From contig NC_004113.1 of NCBI RefSeq assembly GCF_000011345.1, positions 1,860,001 to 1,924,000 of the forward strand: DNA of 64,000 nucleotides, given 5' to 3'. Below are positions 46,507 to 55,970 of the stretch, piece after piece. The notes beneath the pieces are model-generated. The model was not told where the DNA came from. It ran no database searches and saw only the letters and a list, made by a program, of their open reading frames with translations. Source of the DNA: Thermosynechococcus vestitus BP-1 (GTDB lineage Bacteria; Cyanobacteriota; Cyanobacteriia; Thermosynechococcales; Thermosynechococcaceae). Each line of letters begins with the position of its first letter. The first letter of the stretch is position 1. Made by a program: the position numbers and the translations under genes.

Positions 46507-46794
46507 TTATACCACTGCCAGATTGGAAATGACCTTCGCTAGATCAATGTCCTTCTGGGTAATCCCGCCGACATCATGGGTGGTAAGACAGACTGTGACC
46601 CGATTCCAGGAGATGGATAAATCAGGGTGATGCCCAGCCTGCTCAGCGGGATCCACCAGGCGATTGACAAAGGCAATAGAACCTAGGAAGTCCTTGAAGG
46701 TGAAGGTTTGCTCAAGGCGATCGCCCACCTGTTTCCAGCCGGGTAGGTTAGCTAACTGCGCCTCAATATCCGCTGGCGATAATCGCTCTGCCAT
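46507..46794 (-). CDS. pterin-4a-carbinolamine dehydratase family protein
   Basis: A 95-residue PCD/DCoH-fold protein with the family motifs LPGWKQVGDRLEQTFTFKDF, AEQAGHHPDLSISWNRVTV and LTTHDVGGIT. The His-His pair and Asp are catalytic in known dehydratases. In cyanobacteria, relatives also occur as Rubisco-assembly factors (RAF2/DCoH-like), so the role is not certain. It lies 43 bases downstream of rpsN on the same strand. Confidence 0.92.
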   Translation of the reverse strand: MAERLSPADIEAQLANLPGWKQVGDRLEQTFTFKDFLGSIAFVNRLVDPAEQAGHHPDLSISWNRVTVCLTTHDVGGITQKDIDLAKVISNLAVV

Positions 46795-46837
46795 CGTTTT
46801 ACCTCAGTCCCTTTAGCTCTAGGGTAGCAGAGCCAAT

Positions 46838-47140
46838 TTACCAACTGGACTTGACCACCCCGGGCAGTAACCCTTGGTGTGCCATTTCCCGCAGGGCATT
46901 GCGGCAGAGGCCAAAATCGCGATAGTAACCACGAGGACGACCCGTCAACCAGCAGCGATTCCGCAGCCGCGAAGGGGCACTGTTACGGGGCAACCGTTGC
47001 AGTTGGCGATGGATGCTCATGATCTCTTCTTGGGTTTCGGCACTGGCCAGTTGAGCTTTCAGTTCTTGGCGTTTGCTGGCGTATTTAGCAACGAGCCGTT
47101 GCCGCTTTTTTTCCCGTTCGATCATGCTTTTTTTGGCCAT
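46838..47140 (-). CDS. rpsN: 30S ribosomal protein S14
   Basis: A 100-residue S14 of the zinc-free, long type. The C-terminal half is diagnostic ([21 protein letters not shown], then [18 protein letters not shown]), and the N-terminal [14 protein letters not shown] is typical of cyanobacterial and chloroplast S14. It assembles into the head of the small subunit and, as in plastids, stands apart from the main ribosomal cluster. Confidence 0.97.
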   Translation of the reverse strand: MAKKSMIEREKKRQRLVAKYASKRQELKAQLASAETQEEIMSIHRQLQRLPRNSAPSRLRNRCWLTGRPRGYYRDFGLCRNALREMAHQGLLPGVVKSSW

Positions 47141-47238
47141 GGGGGTGTGTTTGTCCTCGATAGTAGTGAATTTGGTATTCTATATCCTATCAAAGAGCGA
47201 TTTGCTGCTGCAACTGTTGATCCTTGCGGGGTGTTGCT

Positions 47239-48699
47239 GTGCCCTTACATCTATACAACACACTGTCTCGCCGCCTTGAACCTTTTTCGCCCCTGCACCC
47301 AGAGCGGGTGACGATCTATGCCTGTGGGGTTACGGTCTATGACTATTGCCATTTGGGGCACGCCCGTTCCTATGTCGCTTGGGATGTACTGCGCCGTTAT
47401 CTCACGTTCTTGGGTTACACAGTGCACTATGTGCAGAATTTTACCGATATTGATGACAAAATTCTTCGCCGTGCCTATGAAAACGGTGAAACCATGGCGA
47501 CGGTTAGCGATCGCTACATTGCCGCCTACCACCAGGACATGGCAGCGTTGAATATTCTGCCTGCCAGTGCTTATCCCCGCGCCACAGAGGTGATTCCAGA
47601 AATTATTAACCTCATCCAAGGGCTCCTGGATCGGGGCTATGCCTACGTTGCTGGAGGGGATGTTTACTATGCTGTGGCGCAATTTCCCAGCTATGGCAAG
47701 CTCTCCGGACGCCAGCTTGAGCAACTGATGGCCGGTGCCAGTGGCCGCATTGAGGAAGAGGAGGAGCAGCGCAAACGCCATCCCCTGGATTTTGCCCTCT
47801 GGAAAGCGGCCAAGCCGGAGGAAATGAGCGTCTATCATCCCTGGGAAGCCCCTTGGGGTAAAGGGCGCCCCGGCTGGCACATTGAATGCTCGGCCATGGT
47901 GCGGCAGGCCTTTGGAGCAACGGTGGATATCCACTGCGGCGGGATGGATTTAATTTTTCCCCACCACGAGAATGAAATTGCCCAATCGGAGGCGGTGACG
48001 CAACAGCCCCTAGCGCGATTTTGGCTTCACAACGGCTTTGTTACGGTCAACACTGAGAAAATGTCCAAGTCCTTGGGGAATTTCACGACCATTCGTGACC
48101 TGCTGGCTCAGGGGCTGGATCCCATGGCCCTGCGCCTATTGGTTTTGCAGGCTCAGTACCGCAAACCCTTGGACTTTACGCCAGAGGCACTTACCGCCGC
48201 GGCCAAGGGCTGGCAAACCCTAGGGGAAGCACTGCACTTGCATCAGCAGATTCCCCTGCCCCCCATAGATGCCGCTGAGGTGAGGAGCCACCCCAAAACT
48301 GAAGCCTTTTGCCAGGCCATGGATGAGGACTTGAACACCGCAGCGGCTCTAGCTGTGATCTTTGAGCTGGCGAAAACCCTCAATCGTGAGCAGCATCGCT
48401 ATCTCCATGGGGGAGGGTGGGGGCGATCGCCCGCCGAAGTCAGCCGCGACTGGCACACCCTCGTAACCCTGGCTCAGGTCTTGGGTCTGGAGGCCAAAGA
48501 GGAGTCAAACCCTGCCCTAACAGTGGAACTCACCGATGAGGAGATTCAAGCGTTAATTGCGGCTCGCACTGCCGCCCGCCAAGCCAAGAACTACACCGAG
48601 AGCGATCGCCTGCGGGATCTCCTTTTGGCTCAAGGGGTGAAGCTGGTGGATCAAAAGGACGGCACCACCCACTGGTTTCGCGTGCCCTCAGCCCCCTAA
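47239..48699 (+). CDS. cysS: cysteinyl-tRNA synthetase
   Basis: A 486-residue class I synthetase. ACGVTVYDYCHLGHARSY holds the zinc Cys and the HIGH motif (as HLGH), GWHIECSAM and the zinc His follow in HHENEIAQSE, and EKMSKSLGN is the KMSKS loop. The C-terminal helical domain contains RQAKNYTESDRLRD. The GTG at 47239 (MPLHLYNTL) fits the family start; a TTG five codons upstream is the alternative. pyrE follows after 14 bases. Confidence 0.96.
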   Translation: MPLHLYNTLSRRLEPFSPLHPERVTIYACGVTVYDYCHLGHARSYVAWDVLRRYLTFLGYTVHYVQNFTDIDDKILRRAYENGETMATVSDRYIAAYHQDMAALNILPASAYPRATEVIPEIINLIQGLLDRGYAYVAGGDVYYAVAQFPSYGKLSGRQLEQLMAGASGRIEEEEEQRKRHPLDFALWKAAKPEEMSVYHPWEAPWGKGRPGWHIECSAMVRQAFGATVDIHCGGMDLIFPHHENEIAQSEAVTQQPLARFWLHNGFVTVNTEKMSKSLGNFTTIRDLLAQGLDPMALRLLVLQAQYRKPLDFTPEALTAAAKGWQTLGEALHLHQQIPLPPIDAAEVRSHPKTEAFCQAMDEDLNTAAALAVIFELAKTLNREQHRYLHGGGWGRSPAEVSRDWHTLVTLAQVLGLEAKEESNPALTVELTDEEIQALIAARTAARQAKNYTESDRLRDLLLAQGVKLVDQKDGTTHWFRVPSAP

Positions 48700-48713
48700 C
48701 ATTGGAGAACACC

Positions 48714-49283
48714 ATGGACGAGTCCCTTGCTGACCTGCGTCAGGAACTCTTGGCCCTTCTTTGCCGCGATGCCTACCGTGCCGGTGACTTTACCCTGTCC
48801 TCTGGCCAAAAAAGCCAGTACTACATTAACTGCAAACCCGTCACCCTCTCGGCGCGGGGCGCTTACCTTGTGGGGCGGCTCTTCTTGGAGCAGTTAGCCC
48901 CTGAGGCGGTGGCGGTGGCGGGTCTCACCCTTGGGGCAGATCCCTTGGTCGTGGCGGTGAGTGTCCTTTCCAATTTGGCAGGGCAGGATCGAGCAGCGCT
49001 GATTGTACGTAAGGAAGCCAAAGGCCACGGCACGATGAGCTTTATTGAAGGTCCCCCCTTACCCCAGGGGGCAGTGGTCACAGTGCTTGAGGATGTGATC
49101 ACAACGGGGGGGTCTGCCCTCAAAGCCGTTGGGCGTCTGCAAGAGGCGGGCTATGTGGTGAATGAAGTCCTAGGGATTGTGGATCGCCAAGGGGGAGGAG
49201 CAGCGGCCTTTGCGGCTCAGGGGATACCCCTGCGATCGCTCTTTCAAATCAGTGACTTAGAAGCCTATCTCAATCGCACCTAG
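48714..49283 (+). CDS. pyrE: orotate phosphoribosyltransferase
   Basis: A 189-residue enzyme making orotidine monophosphate in pyrimidine synthesis. SSGQKSQYYINCKP and RKEAKGHGT bind orotate and the phosphate, and VLEDVITTGGSALKA is the PRPP motif. The ATG at 48714 is set by GGAGAA at 48704-48709. Its stop overlaps purB's stop on the other strand (CTAG). Confidence 0.95.
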   Translation: MDESLADLRQELLALLCRDAYRAGDFTLSSGQKSQYYINCKPVTLSARGAYLVGRLFLEQLAPEAVAVAGLTLGADPLVVAVSVLSNLAGQDRAALIVRKEAKGHGTMSFIEGPPLPQGAVVTVLEDVITTGGSALKAVGRLQEAGYVVNEVLGIVDRQGGGAAAFAAQGIPLRSLFQISDLEAYLNRT

Positions 49284-50575
49284 ATGCCCAAGCGCTGGTA
49301 AATTTCCTCCAAATGCCGCAGGTGGTGCTCTGGGTTAAAGCAGGCCTCTAATTCCTCAGGGCTGAGATACCGCTGAATTTCAGGGTCTGCCTTGAGGTTG
49401 GCGGCAAAGTCCCCCTGGGGTTGATTCCAAGCGGCATGGGCATGTTTCTGCACAAGGGCATAGGCCGCTTCGCGGCTGAGGCCTTTTTCCACCAAGGCCA
49501 ACAGCACCCGCTGACTAAAGATGACACCGCCGTAGCAATTCATATTGCGGCGCATATTCTCGGGATAAACCTGCAGCGTTTGCACCAAGTCAGTCATTTC
49601 CACCAGCATAAAGTGGGTGAGAATCGAGCTGTCGGGCAAAATGACCCGTTCCACTGCACTGTGGGAAATATCCCGCTCATGCCAAAGGGCAACATTTTCT
49701 AGGGCAGCCAAGGCATTGGCCCGCAGCACCCGCGCCAGACCCGTCAGCCGCTCGGAACGAATGGGATTGCGTTTGTGGGGCATAGCGGAGGAGCCTTTTT
49801 GACCCTTCGAGAAAAATTCCTCGACTTCCAGGACATCGGTGCGCTGCAGATTGCGAATTTCAACGGCAAAGCGCTCCAGACTGGCCCCTAGGAGGGCAAG
49901 GGTCTGCACATAATCTGCATGGCGATCGCGGGAAATGACCTGGGTGGAAGCGGTATCGGGTTGCAGTCCCAGTTTTTGACAGGCGATCGCCTCTACGCGC
50001 GGATCCACATTGGCATAGGTGCCCACTGCCCCGGAGATTTTGCCCACTGCCACTGTACGCTGTAACTGGCACAGGCGATCGCGATGGCGCAGCAGTTCCG
50101 CTAACCAACCCGCCAGTTTGAAGCCAAAGGTAATGGGTTCAGCGTGAATGCCATGGCTGCGTCCCACCATCACGGTATAGCGATGTTCTTGGGCACGGTG
50201 GCGGACCGCCTGCATGAGATGCTCCAACTGCTGTTGAATCAGCCCTAGACTGGCCACCAATTGCAGCGCTAAACCGGTGTCGAGAACATCGGAGCTCGTC
50301 AAGCCAAGGTGAATATAGCGCCCCGCATCGCCGACATACTCGTTAACGTTGGTGAGGAAAGCAATGACGTCGTGCTTCACCTCCGCTTCAATTTCCTGTA
50401 CCCGTTGGGGGTCAAACTTGGCCTTGGCTTTGATCTCGGCAACGGCCGCGGCCGGAATATACCCCAGTTCGGCTTGGGCTTCGCAGACCGCAATCTCAAC
50501 ATCGAGCCATGTTTTGAATTTGTAGGCATCTGTCCAGAGATTCCCCATTGGGGCAAGGGTATAGCGTTCGATCAT
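49280..50575 (-). CDS. purB: adenylosuccinate lyase
   Basis: A 431-residue fumarase-superfamily lyase acting twice in purine synthesis. RYIHLGLTSSDVLDTG, GRSHGIHAEPITFG (catalytic His) and the signature KGSSAMPHKRNPIRSE (catalytic Ser loop) are all intact. The ATG at 50575 (MIERYTL) was preferred to one 12 codons upstream. It is followed on the same strand, about 50 bases upstream, by the LOG-family gene. Confidence 0.96.
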   Translation of the reverse strand: MIERYTLAPMGNLWTDAYKFKTWLDVEIAVCEAQAELGYIPAAAVAEIKAKAKFDPQRVQEIEAEVKHDVIAFLTNVNEYVGDAGRYIHLGLTSSDVLDTGLALQLVASLGLIQQQLEHLMQAVRHRAQEHRYTVMVGRSHGIHAEPITFGFKLAGWLAELLRHRDRLCQLQRTVAVGKISGAVGTYANVDPRVEAIACQKLGLQPDTASTQVISRDRHADYVQTLALLGASLERFAVEIRNLQRTDVLEVEEFFSKGQKGSSAMPHKRNPIRSERLTGLARVLRANALAALENVALWHERDISHSAVERVILPDSSILTHFMLVEMTDLVQTLQVYPENMRRNMNCYGGVIFSQRVLLALVEKGLSREAAYALVQKHAHAAWNQPQGDFAANLKADPEIQRYLSPEELEACFNPEHHLRHLEEIYQRLGI

Positions 50576-50626
50576 GGGCGTGGGTTTATCTAGAGTGATG
50601 AAAAACGGCAATTGAATGGCGATCGC

Positions 50627-51715
50627 CTATTTACGTTCGGGATGGTACACCGCCGCCGCTGTGGCAAAGCCATTGAGGCGATAGATGAGTTGGTAAAGAC
50701 GGCTGTAATCCCGCTGGTTAAAGTGCAAGATCAATCGGGGTAGGTGGAGCGTGTGGGTCAAGGCGGGGTGGTTGAGGGGTTGCTCGTCTTCCACTTCCCG
50801 AGGTAAGGGTTCCGTCCGTTCAATCTGCCCCGACACGAGAATGTCTTGAAAATCGCGATTGAGTTCTGCTAAGGCGGCATCACTAATGTCTTGGTTCAAC
50901 CGCAGCACCAAGCGATCGCCCACATAGCGGCTGGAGTGATAGACACGATAAAAGCCACTCAGATAAGCTAAGCCTTCGTCAACACTAGTGCAGATGCGGT
51001 AAAGTTCCTGATCTTCAGCGTTAATTAGCCCCTTGGCCGCCAGTTCTTCGCGAATAAACCGATCCCAATGCTGCCAGTAGGTACCACCGGGAACGTCCAT
51101 CAAGGCCAAGGGTTTAGGGGGGGCCTTACCCGTTTGGCATAGGGTCAAGCATTCAAAGGCTTCATCTTGGGTGCCAAAGCCCCCGGGGAAGACGGCAATG
51201 GCATCGGTTTCCTTGAGCAAAAAGAGCTTGCGCGTAAAGAAGTACTTAAAGTGAATGAGGCGCGGATCCCCTTCAATGTAAGGATTGGCACCCTGCTCAA
51301 AGGGCAGTTCAATGTTGAGGCCAAAGGACTGATTGGGGCCTGCCCCTTTGTTACCAGCCTCCATGATGCCGCCCCCGGCACCAGTAATAATCATAAACCC
51401 CGCTGCACTCGCTGCTTGGGCAAAGCGCACCGCCATTTCATAGACCGGCGCAGTGGAGGGGGTGCGGGCAGAGCCAAAGATCGATATTTTGCGGGTATGG
51501 CGATAGGGGGCAAAGACCCGCAGGGCTTGGTGCATATCCCGCAGGCAGGAACGCAGAATTTTCCAATCTAGTCGTTCCAGTTCCTCCTCGGCAATATCCA
51601 GAAAAAGCTGCAGGGCTTGGTAAATCACGTCGCCGTGGGGCACCCTATCCAAGCGACTAATTAGCTCATCGACGTCTTGCTGTAGGCTACTTAAAGCGAC
51701 TCGCGAAAGGGTCAT
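50627..51715 (-). CDS. LOG family protein (TIGR00730 type)
   Basis: A 362-residue protein with an N-terminal helical extension (about residues 1-75), a central LOG/lysine-decarboxylase-like Rossmann domain, and a C-terminal extension. ISIFGSAR, ITGAGGGIMEAGNKGA and FPGGFGTQDEAFE are the nucleotide and PGGxGTxxE motifs. Plant LOG enzymes release cytokinins from their ribotides; bacterial members hydrolyse AMP-like nucleotides. The long N- and C-terminal parts make a related nucleosidase role possible. Confidence 0.88.
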   Translation of the reverse strand: MTLSRVALSSLQQDVDELISRLDRVPHGDVIYQALQLFLDIAEEELERLDWKILRSCLRDMHQALRVFAPYRHTRKISIFGSARTPSTAPVYEMAVRFAQAASAAGFMIITGAGGGIMEAGNKGAGPNQSFGLNIELPFEQGANPYIEGDPRLIHFKYFFTRKLFLLKETDAIAVFPGGFGTQDEAFECLTLCQTGKAPPKPLALMDVPGGTYWQHWDRFIREELAAKGLINAEDQELYRICTSVDEGLAYLSGFYRVYHSSRYVGDRLVLRLNQDISDAALAELNRDFQDILVSGQIERTEPLPREVEDEQPLNHPALTHTLHLPRLILHFNQRDYSRLYQLIYRLNGFATAAAVYHPERK

Positions 51716-51746
51716 GGCACCCTAAAAACGTTAGCACCCTATTTTA

Positions 51747-53891
51747 TCAGGTGGAGGGATCACCTGCGGCACAGGGTAGGGTGAGGGTAAAGGTGGTCAT
51801 GCCTGCTGCACTGTCGGCGCTAATGTCACCCTGCAATTGCTCTACGAGTTTTTGGGTAAGGGCAAGGCCTAAACCCGTTCCCCCCTGTTGCCACGGATCG
51901 GCATTGGGAATGCGATAGAACTTTTCAAAGATGCGCGGCAGCTCCTCACTGGGGATTTCTGAGGGATTACTCACCTGAATTTGCAGGCGATCGCCCCCGA
52001 TTGGATCAAACCGGACAACAATCTGTGCACCAGCGGGGCTATACTTACAGGCATTGTTGATTAACTCTGCTAAGATGCGGGCTAAGGCATGGCGGTTGGA
52101 GAGGAGGGGGGGCAACGTGGCGGGGCGCAACACCTCAAGGGATTGCTGCCGCTGTTGCATGCGGTTGCGAAAGGGTTCGAGCACCGTAGGCAGCCAACTG
52201 TCGAGATCAATCACCTCCTGTTGAATCTGGCTGCGCCCTGCCTCTAGGCGTTGCAGATCGAGTAAATCATTGATCAGTTCGGTTTCGCGGTTGCACTCAT
52301 TGGCGAGAATGTCGAGGTAGCGTTTCTGGCGATCGTCGGTGGCAAATTGCTTCAGCATGTGGATGGCCATTTTCATATTGGCCATGGGTGTACGCAACTC
52401 GTGGGAGACGGTGCTCAAGAAATCATCCTTAATGGCATTGAGCCGCTCTAGCTCCTGCATTTTCTGTTCCAGTTCGGCGGTACGGGCGCGCACTTGTCGC
52501 TCCAAATCCGCATTGAGTTCTTGCACCTGTTGGTAAAGCTGTGCTTGGTGAATGGCAAGGGCACACTGATCGGCAATGGTTTTGAGGAGGCTTAAATCTT
52601 CCGGTGTCCAAGACTTGGGCAAGGTTTGTTGCCAAAGCGAGCGATCGCTCGCCAAAACTGATGTTGCCTCACTCGGTTCCCACTCACACTCTAGAAGCGT
52701 AATTTGCCCCAGGAGTTGGCCAAGGTAAATCAGCGGCGTGATCACCAAGGCGTTGACATTTAAGGTTTTGAGATCCCGTGGTAGTGGCTCCGGCAAATCG
52801 GTGCAATCAGCTGCCAAAACCACCTGTTCCCCCTTCCTGAGGGTGGGTTCAAAGAGGGCGATCGCCTGCTGGTTGAGCGCAATCAAGTCCTTGGGCAAGC
52901 TGGCAAATTGAGGACGGCTTGCATAGGTAGGGCTATTGGGAGCAGGGGTTTGTGTAATCAGGCAGAGGGTCGAACCGAGGGCTTCTAGGAGTAAATCAGC
53001 GGTAATTTGCAGAACCTCCGCCGCTACCATGGTGGTCCGCATGGCTTGAATGATGCGGTTAATGATCGCCTCGCGGCGGGCTTGGTTGCGCAGTTGTTCC
53101 TCAGCTCGCTTGCGATCGGTGACATCCATGACATAGCTGCGGATCAGCTCACTCTCATAGATGTAGTGGATCGATTGCTCGTAGATGCGTCCTTGGTACT
53201 CCACCTCCCGCACATGGACCTTTTCTTGGGTTTGCTTCATGTAGCGTGCGAGTTCCGGCAGTCCCAACAGCAGGGGATGAGCCAACTTCTGTTGTTGCAA
53301 GTCCCGAAACTGCATCACTGCCGCTGGATTGAGATACGTCACCTTCCCCTCTAAATCCACTTCCAAAATCGGGTTGGGCGTTAGTTCCGGATAGGAAGCC
53401 AAACGCACTAAAGCTGCTTCACTAAAATTCTCGATATTGCCCTCCCTGAGGGGAACGAGCGTTGCAAAGGGATTGGTGCTTTTGGAGAGAAATCCTAAGA
53501 CATCGGTACTGCGGCAAAAATCCTGAAACTCGGTATCCGTCATGTTGGTCAGGGCCAGGTAGCGGGCACGCACGTCACCGCCAAACACAATCATGTCGCC
53601 AGTGCGCAAATCATGGGCAACAATCCGCTGGCCGTTGACCACAGTGCCATTGGTACTGCGCTTGCCCTGCAAATCGCCATCAATCAGGCGAAAGAGATAG
53701 CTATTGGTCTCAGGACTAGTCACCCGGAACAAAATCGCATGCTGCCGTGAGACCATCTTGGAGTGGAGCACAATTGAATTCGTCGGATCACGGCCAATGG
53801 AGTAGGTGGCTGCCTCTAACAAAATGGGGCGCCGCCCTTCACTGTCTTCGAGGACCAATAGGTGGCGGACTGCCTGTCGCTCATCGCTCAC
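51747..53891 (-). CDS. FHA-PAS-GAF hybrid sensor histidine kinase
   Basis: A 714-residue soluble kinase. Residues 10-110 are an FHA domain (SIGRDPTNSIVL, SRQHAIL, STNGTVVNG), about 160-265 a PAS domain, and about 285-455 a GAF domain. A coiled coil links to HisKA (DDFLSTVSHELRTPMANMK, phospho-acceptor His) and HATPase_c (ELINNACKYSP, GTGLGLALTQ). There are no membrane helices, and no response regulator is adjacent. The GTG at 53891 was preferred because the longer frame overlaps ftsH. It lies 14 bases after ftsH on the same strand. Confidence 0.88.
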   Translation of the reverse strand: MSDERQAVRHLLVLEDSEGRRPILLEAATYSIGRDPTNSIVLHSKMVSRQHAILFRVTSPETNSYLFRLIDGDLQGKRSTNGTVVNGQRIVAHDLRTGDMIVFGGDVRARYLALTNMTDTEFQDFCRSTDVLGFLSKSTNPFATLVPLREGNIENFSEAALVRLASYPELTPNPILEVDLEGKVTYLNPAAVMQFRDLQQQKLAHPLLLGLPELARYMKQTQEKVHVREVEYQGRIYEQSIHYIYESELIRSYVMDVTDRKRAEEQLRNQARREAIINRIIQAMRTTMVAAEVLQITADLLLEALGSTLCLITQTPAPNSPTYASRPQFASLPKDLIALNQQAIALFEPTLRKGEQVVLAADCTDLPEPLPRDLKTLNVNALVITPLIYLGQLLGQITLLECEWEPSEATSVLASDRSLWQQTLPKSWTPEDLSLLKTIADQCALAIHQAQLYQQVQELNADLERQVRARTAELEQKMQELERLNAIKDDFLSTVSHELRTPMANMKMAIHMLKQFATDDRQKRYLDILANECNRETELINDLLDLQRLEAGRSQIQQEVIDLDSWLPTVLEPFRNRMQQRQQSLEVLRPATLPPLLSNRHALARILAELINNACKYSPAGAQIVVRFDPIGGDRLQIQVSNPSEIPSEELPRIFEKFYRIPNADPWQQGGTGLGLALTQKLVEQLQGDISADSAAGMTTFTLTLPCAAGDPST

Positions 53892-53905
53892 CGTTGCCCC
53901 CTTGC

Positions 53906-55834
53906 CTAGGACCGCTCGGCATCTTGACGAAAGGACACGGGGGTGGCGGTCGCCTTCCAAGGGGGGTCTTTGACAGGCAGGGTGGTATATTGACGTACCA
54001 ACGCACGGAACTCATCACCGTCAATGGTTTCCTTCTCAAGGAGCAGTTCCACCAGCTTGTCAATGGCGACTCGATGCTCGCGGATGAGTTTGCGGGCAAT
54101 CTCATAGCAGTGCATCACAATCTCACGCACTTGGTGGTCAATTTGCACCGCTACAGCTTCAGAATATTCAGCGCGGGGCATGAGATCTCGACCCAGAAAG
54201 ACCTCGTTGCCTGTTGTTTCAAGGGCTAAGTGTCCCAAATCCGACATACCGTAACGGGTTACCATTTCCCGCGCCAGATTCGCTACTGCTCGCAAGTCGC
54301 TACTGGCCCCCACAGTGACTTCAGCATCGCCAAAGATTTCCACTTCGGCAGCGCGCCCCCCCAATAGAATGGTGATCTCATCGAGGAGCCAGGCGCGGGT
54401 ATAGAGGCCACTATCTACCCGCTCCTCATCAAAGATCTGCTGGGCAAAACCGCCAACCCCCCCAGAACGGGGAATAATCGTCACTTTATTGAGGGGATCG
54501 GCGTGTTTTAGAAGTGTCATTAACAGCGCATGCCCCACTTCGTGGTAGGCAATCAGCCACTTTTTCTTACTGTCGAGGAGGGGGGTGAGCGTCATGCCAA
54601 TGGTGACCCGGTCAATGGCATCGTCAATTTCGGCATTGGTAATGGCAGGTTTGCGGCGGCGGGCTGTGAGGATCGCAGCTTCATTGAGAAGGTTAGCCAG
54701 CTCGGCACCAGAAAAACCGGGGGTACGGCGGGCGATCGCCTCGAGGGACACCTCAGGGGCAATTTTTTTGTTCCGCGCATGGACTTGGAGAATTTGTAGG
54801 CGTCCTTTGTAGCTGGGCAAATCAACCGTAATCTGGCGGTCAAAGCGGCCAGGGCGCAGTAGGGCCGCATCCAAAACATCGGGGCGGTTTGTTGCTGCAA
54901 TTACAATAATGCCCGTATTGCCCTCAAAGCCATCCATTTCCGTCAGGAGTTGGTTGAGGGTTTGCTCCCGCTCATCATTGCCACCGCCAATACCGGCACC
55001 CCGTTGGCGACCAACGGCATCAATCTCATCAATAAACACCAAACAGGGGGCGTTTTCCTTGGCCTTTCTGAAGAGATCGCGCACGCGGGAGGCACCGACG
55101 CCGACAAACATTTCCACAAATTCAGAGCCAGAAATGGAAAAGAAGGGAACCCCGGCTTCACCCGCGATCGCCTTGGCAAGGAGCGTTTTCCCCGTTCCCG
55201 GTGGCCCAATTAGCAGCACCCCCTTGGGAATACGGGCACCAATGGAGGTAAATTTTTCTGAATTCTTGAGAAAGGTGACGACTTCCTGAAGCTCTTCTTT
55301 GGCTTCTTCAATTCCTGCCACATCGCCAAAGGTCACCCCCGTTTGGGCTTCCATTTGAAAACGGGCGCGGGATTTGCCAAAGTTGAGAATCTGCCCAGGG
55401 CCGCCAGGGGCATTACTGACCCGCTGCAAAATCATCAGGAAGACAATCAGCAGCAAGAAGCCCAGCATCAAGTTGGAAACTAGGCCGACAACGGCGCTCT
55501 CATTGCCTGAGGCCACCACCCGCACCGTCGTGTCATAGCGACTGCTCACTTGGCGCAGCAGTTCCACCAGTTCGGGATTGCGATCAAAGAGCCGCACCTC
55601 TTGGGGAGGTGATTGTTCTGGCTGATTCTTGCGGCGAAACTTGGCTAGCCCCTGTTCCTGATAGAGTTCGACGGAGCGAACTTCACCGGCTTTAAGGGCA
55701 TTGAGGAATTGCGTGTAGGAAACGGTGTTATTGTTGCTCGACTGCGCTAGACCAATATTCGTGGGAGCTAAGGAGAAACCTACGACCAAAGCCAGTTGAC
55801 TCAGCCGTTGGCAAAGGCGTTGAGCGTATTTCAT
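53906..55834 (-). CDS. ftsH: ATP-dependent zinc metalloprotease FtsH
   Basis: A 642-residue thylakoid/plasma-membrane AAA+ protease. Two membrane helices (about residues 10-30 and 112-135) flank the periplasmic/lumenal domain. Walker A (GPPGTGKT), Walker B (FIDEIDAVG) and the SRH ([20 protein letters not shown]) follow, then the zinc site as HEVGH, typical of the cyanobacterial FtsH2/FtsH4 group. It degrades photodamaged D1 and other membrane proteins. The ATG at 55834 was preferred to one two codons upstream. Confidence 0.95.
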   Translation of the reverse strand: MKYAQRLCQRLSQLALVVGFSLAPTNIGLAQSSNNNTVSYTQFLNALKAGEVRSVELYQEQGLAKFRRKNQPEQSPPQEVRLFDRNPELVELLRQVSSRYDTTVRVVASGNESAVVGLVSNLMLGFLLLIVFLMILQRVSNAPGGPGQILNFGKSRARFQMEAQTGVTFGDVAGIEEAKEELQEVVTFLKNSEKFTSIGARIPKGVLLIGPPGTGKTLLAKAIAGEAGVPFFSISGSEFVEMFVGVGASRVRDLFRKAKENAPCLVFIDEIDAVGRQRGAGIGGGNDEREQTLNQLLTEMDGFEGNTGIIVIAATNRPDVLDAALLRPGRFDRQITVDLPSYKGRLQILQVHARNKKIAPEVSLEAIARRTPGFSGAELANLLNEAAILTARRRKPAITNAEIDDAIDRVTIGMTLTPLLDSKKKWLIAYHEVGHALLMTLLKHADPLNKVTIIPRSGGVGGFAQQIFDEERVDSGLYTRAWLLDEITILLGGRAAEVEIFGDAEVTVGASSDLRAVANLAREMVTRYGMSDLGHLALETTGNEVFLGRDLMPRAEYSEAVAVQIDHQVREIVMHCYEIARKLIREHRVAIDKLVELLLEKETIDGDEFRALVRQYTTLPVKDPPWKATATPVSFRQDAERS

Positions 55835-55936
55835 CGACACCCGTTTCCGACATTTAGTTCTAATTCCCAGTTTAACAGCGATTTTTCAGTTCCCTGGCAC
55901 CACGGATCAGCCACAGCCCAGAATCGCCGCCCTAAA

Positions 55937-55944
55937 TATAAAAT
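55937..55944 (+). promoter_or_regulatory. candidate -10 element for lysC
   Basis: TATAAAAT (55937-55944) lies 27 bases before the lysC ATG in the gap shared with the divergent ftsH gene. No convincing -35 element is seen at the right spacing, so this is tentative. Confidence 0.35.
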
Positions 55945-55970
55945 AGGACAGCATTCTTTTTAGAACGCCC

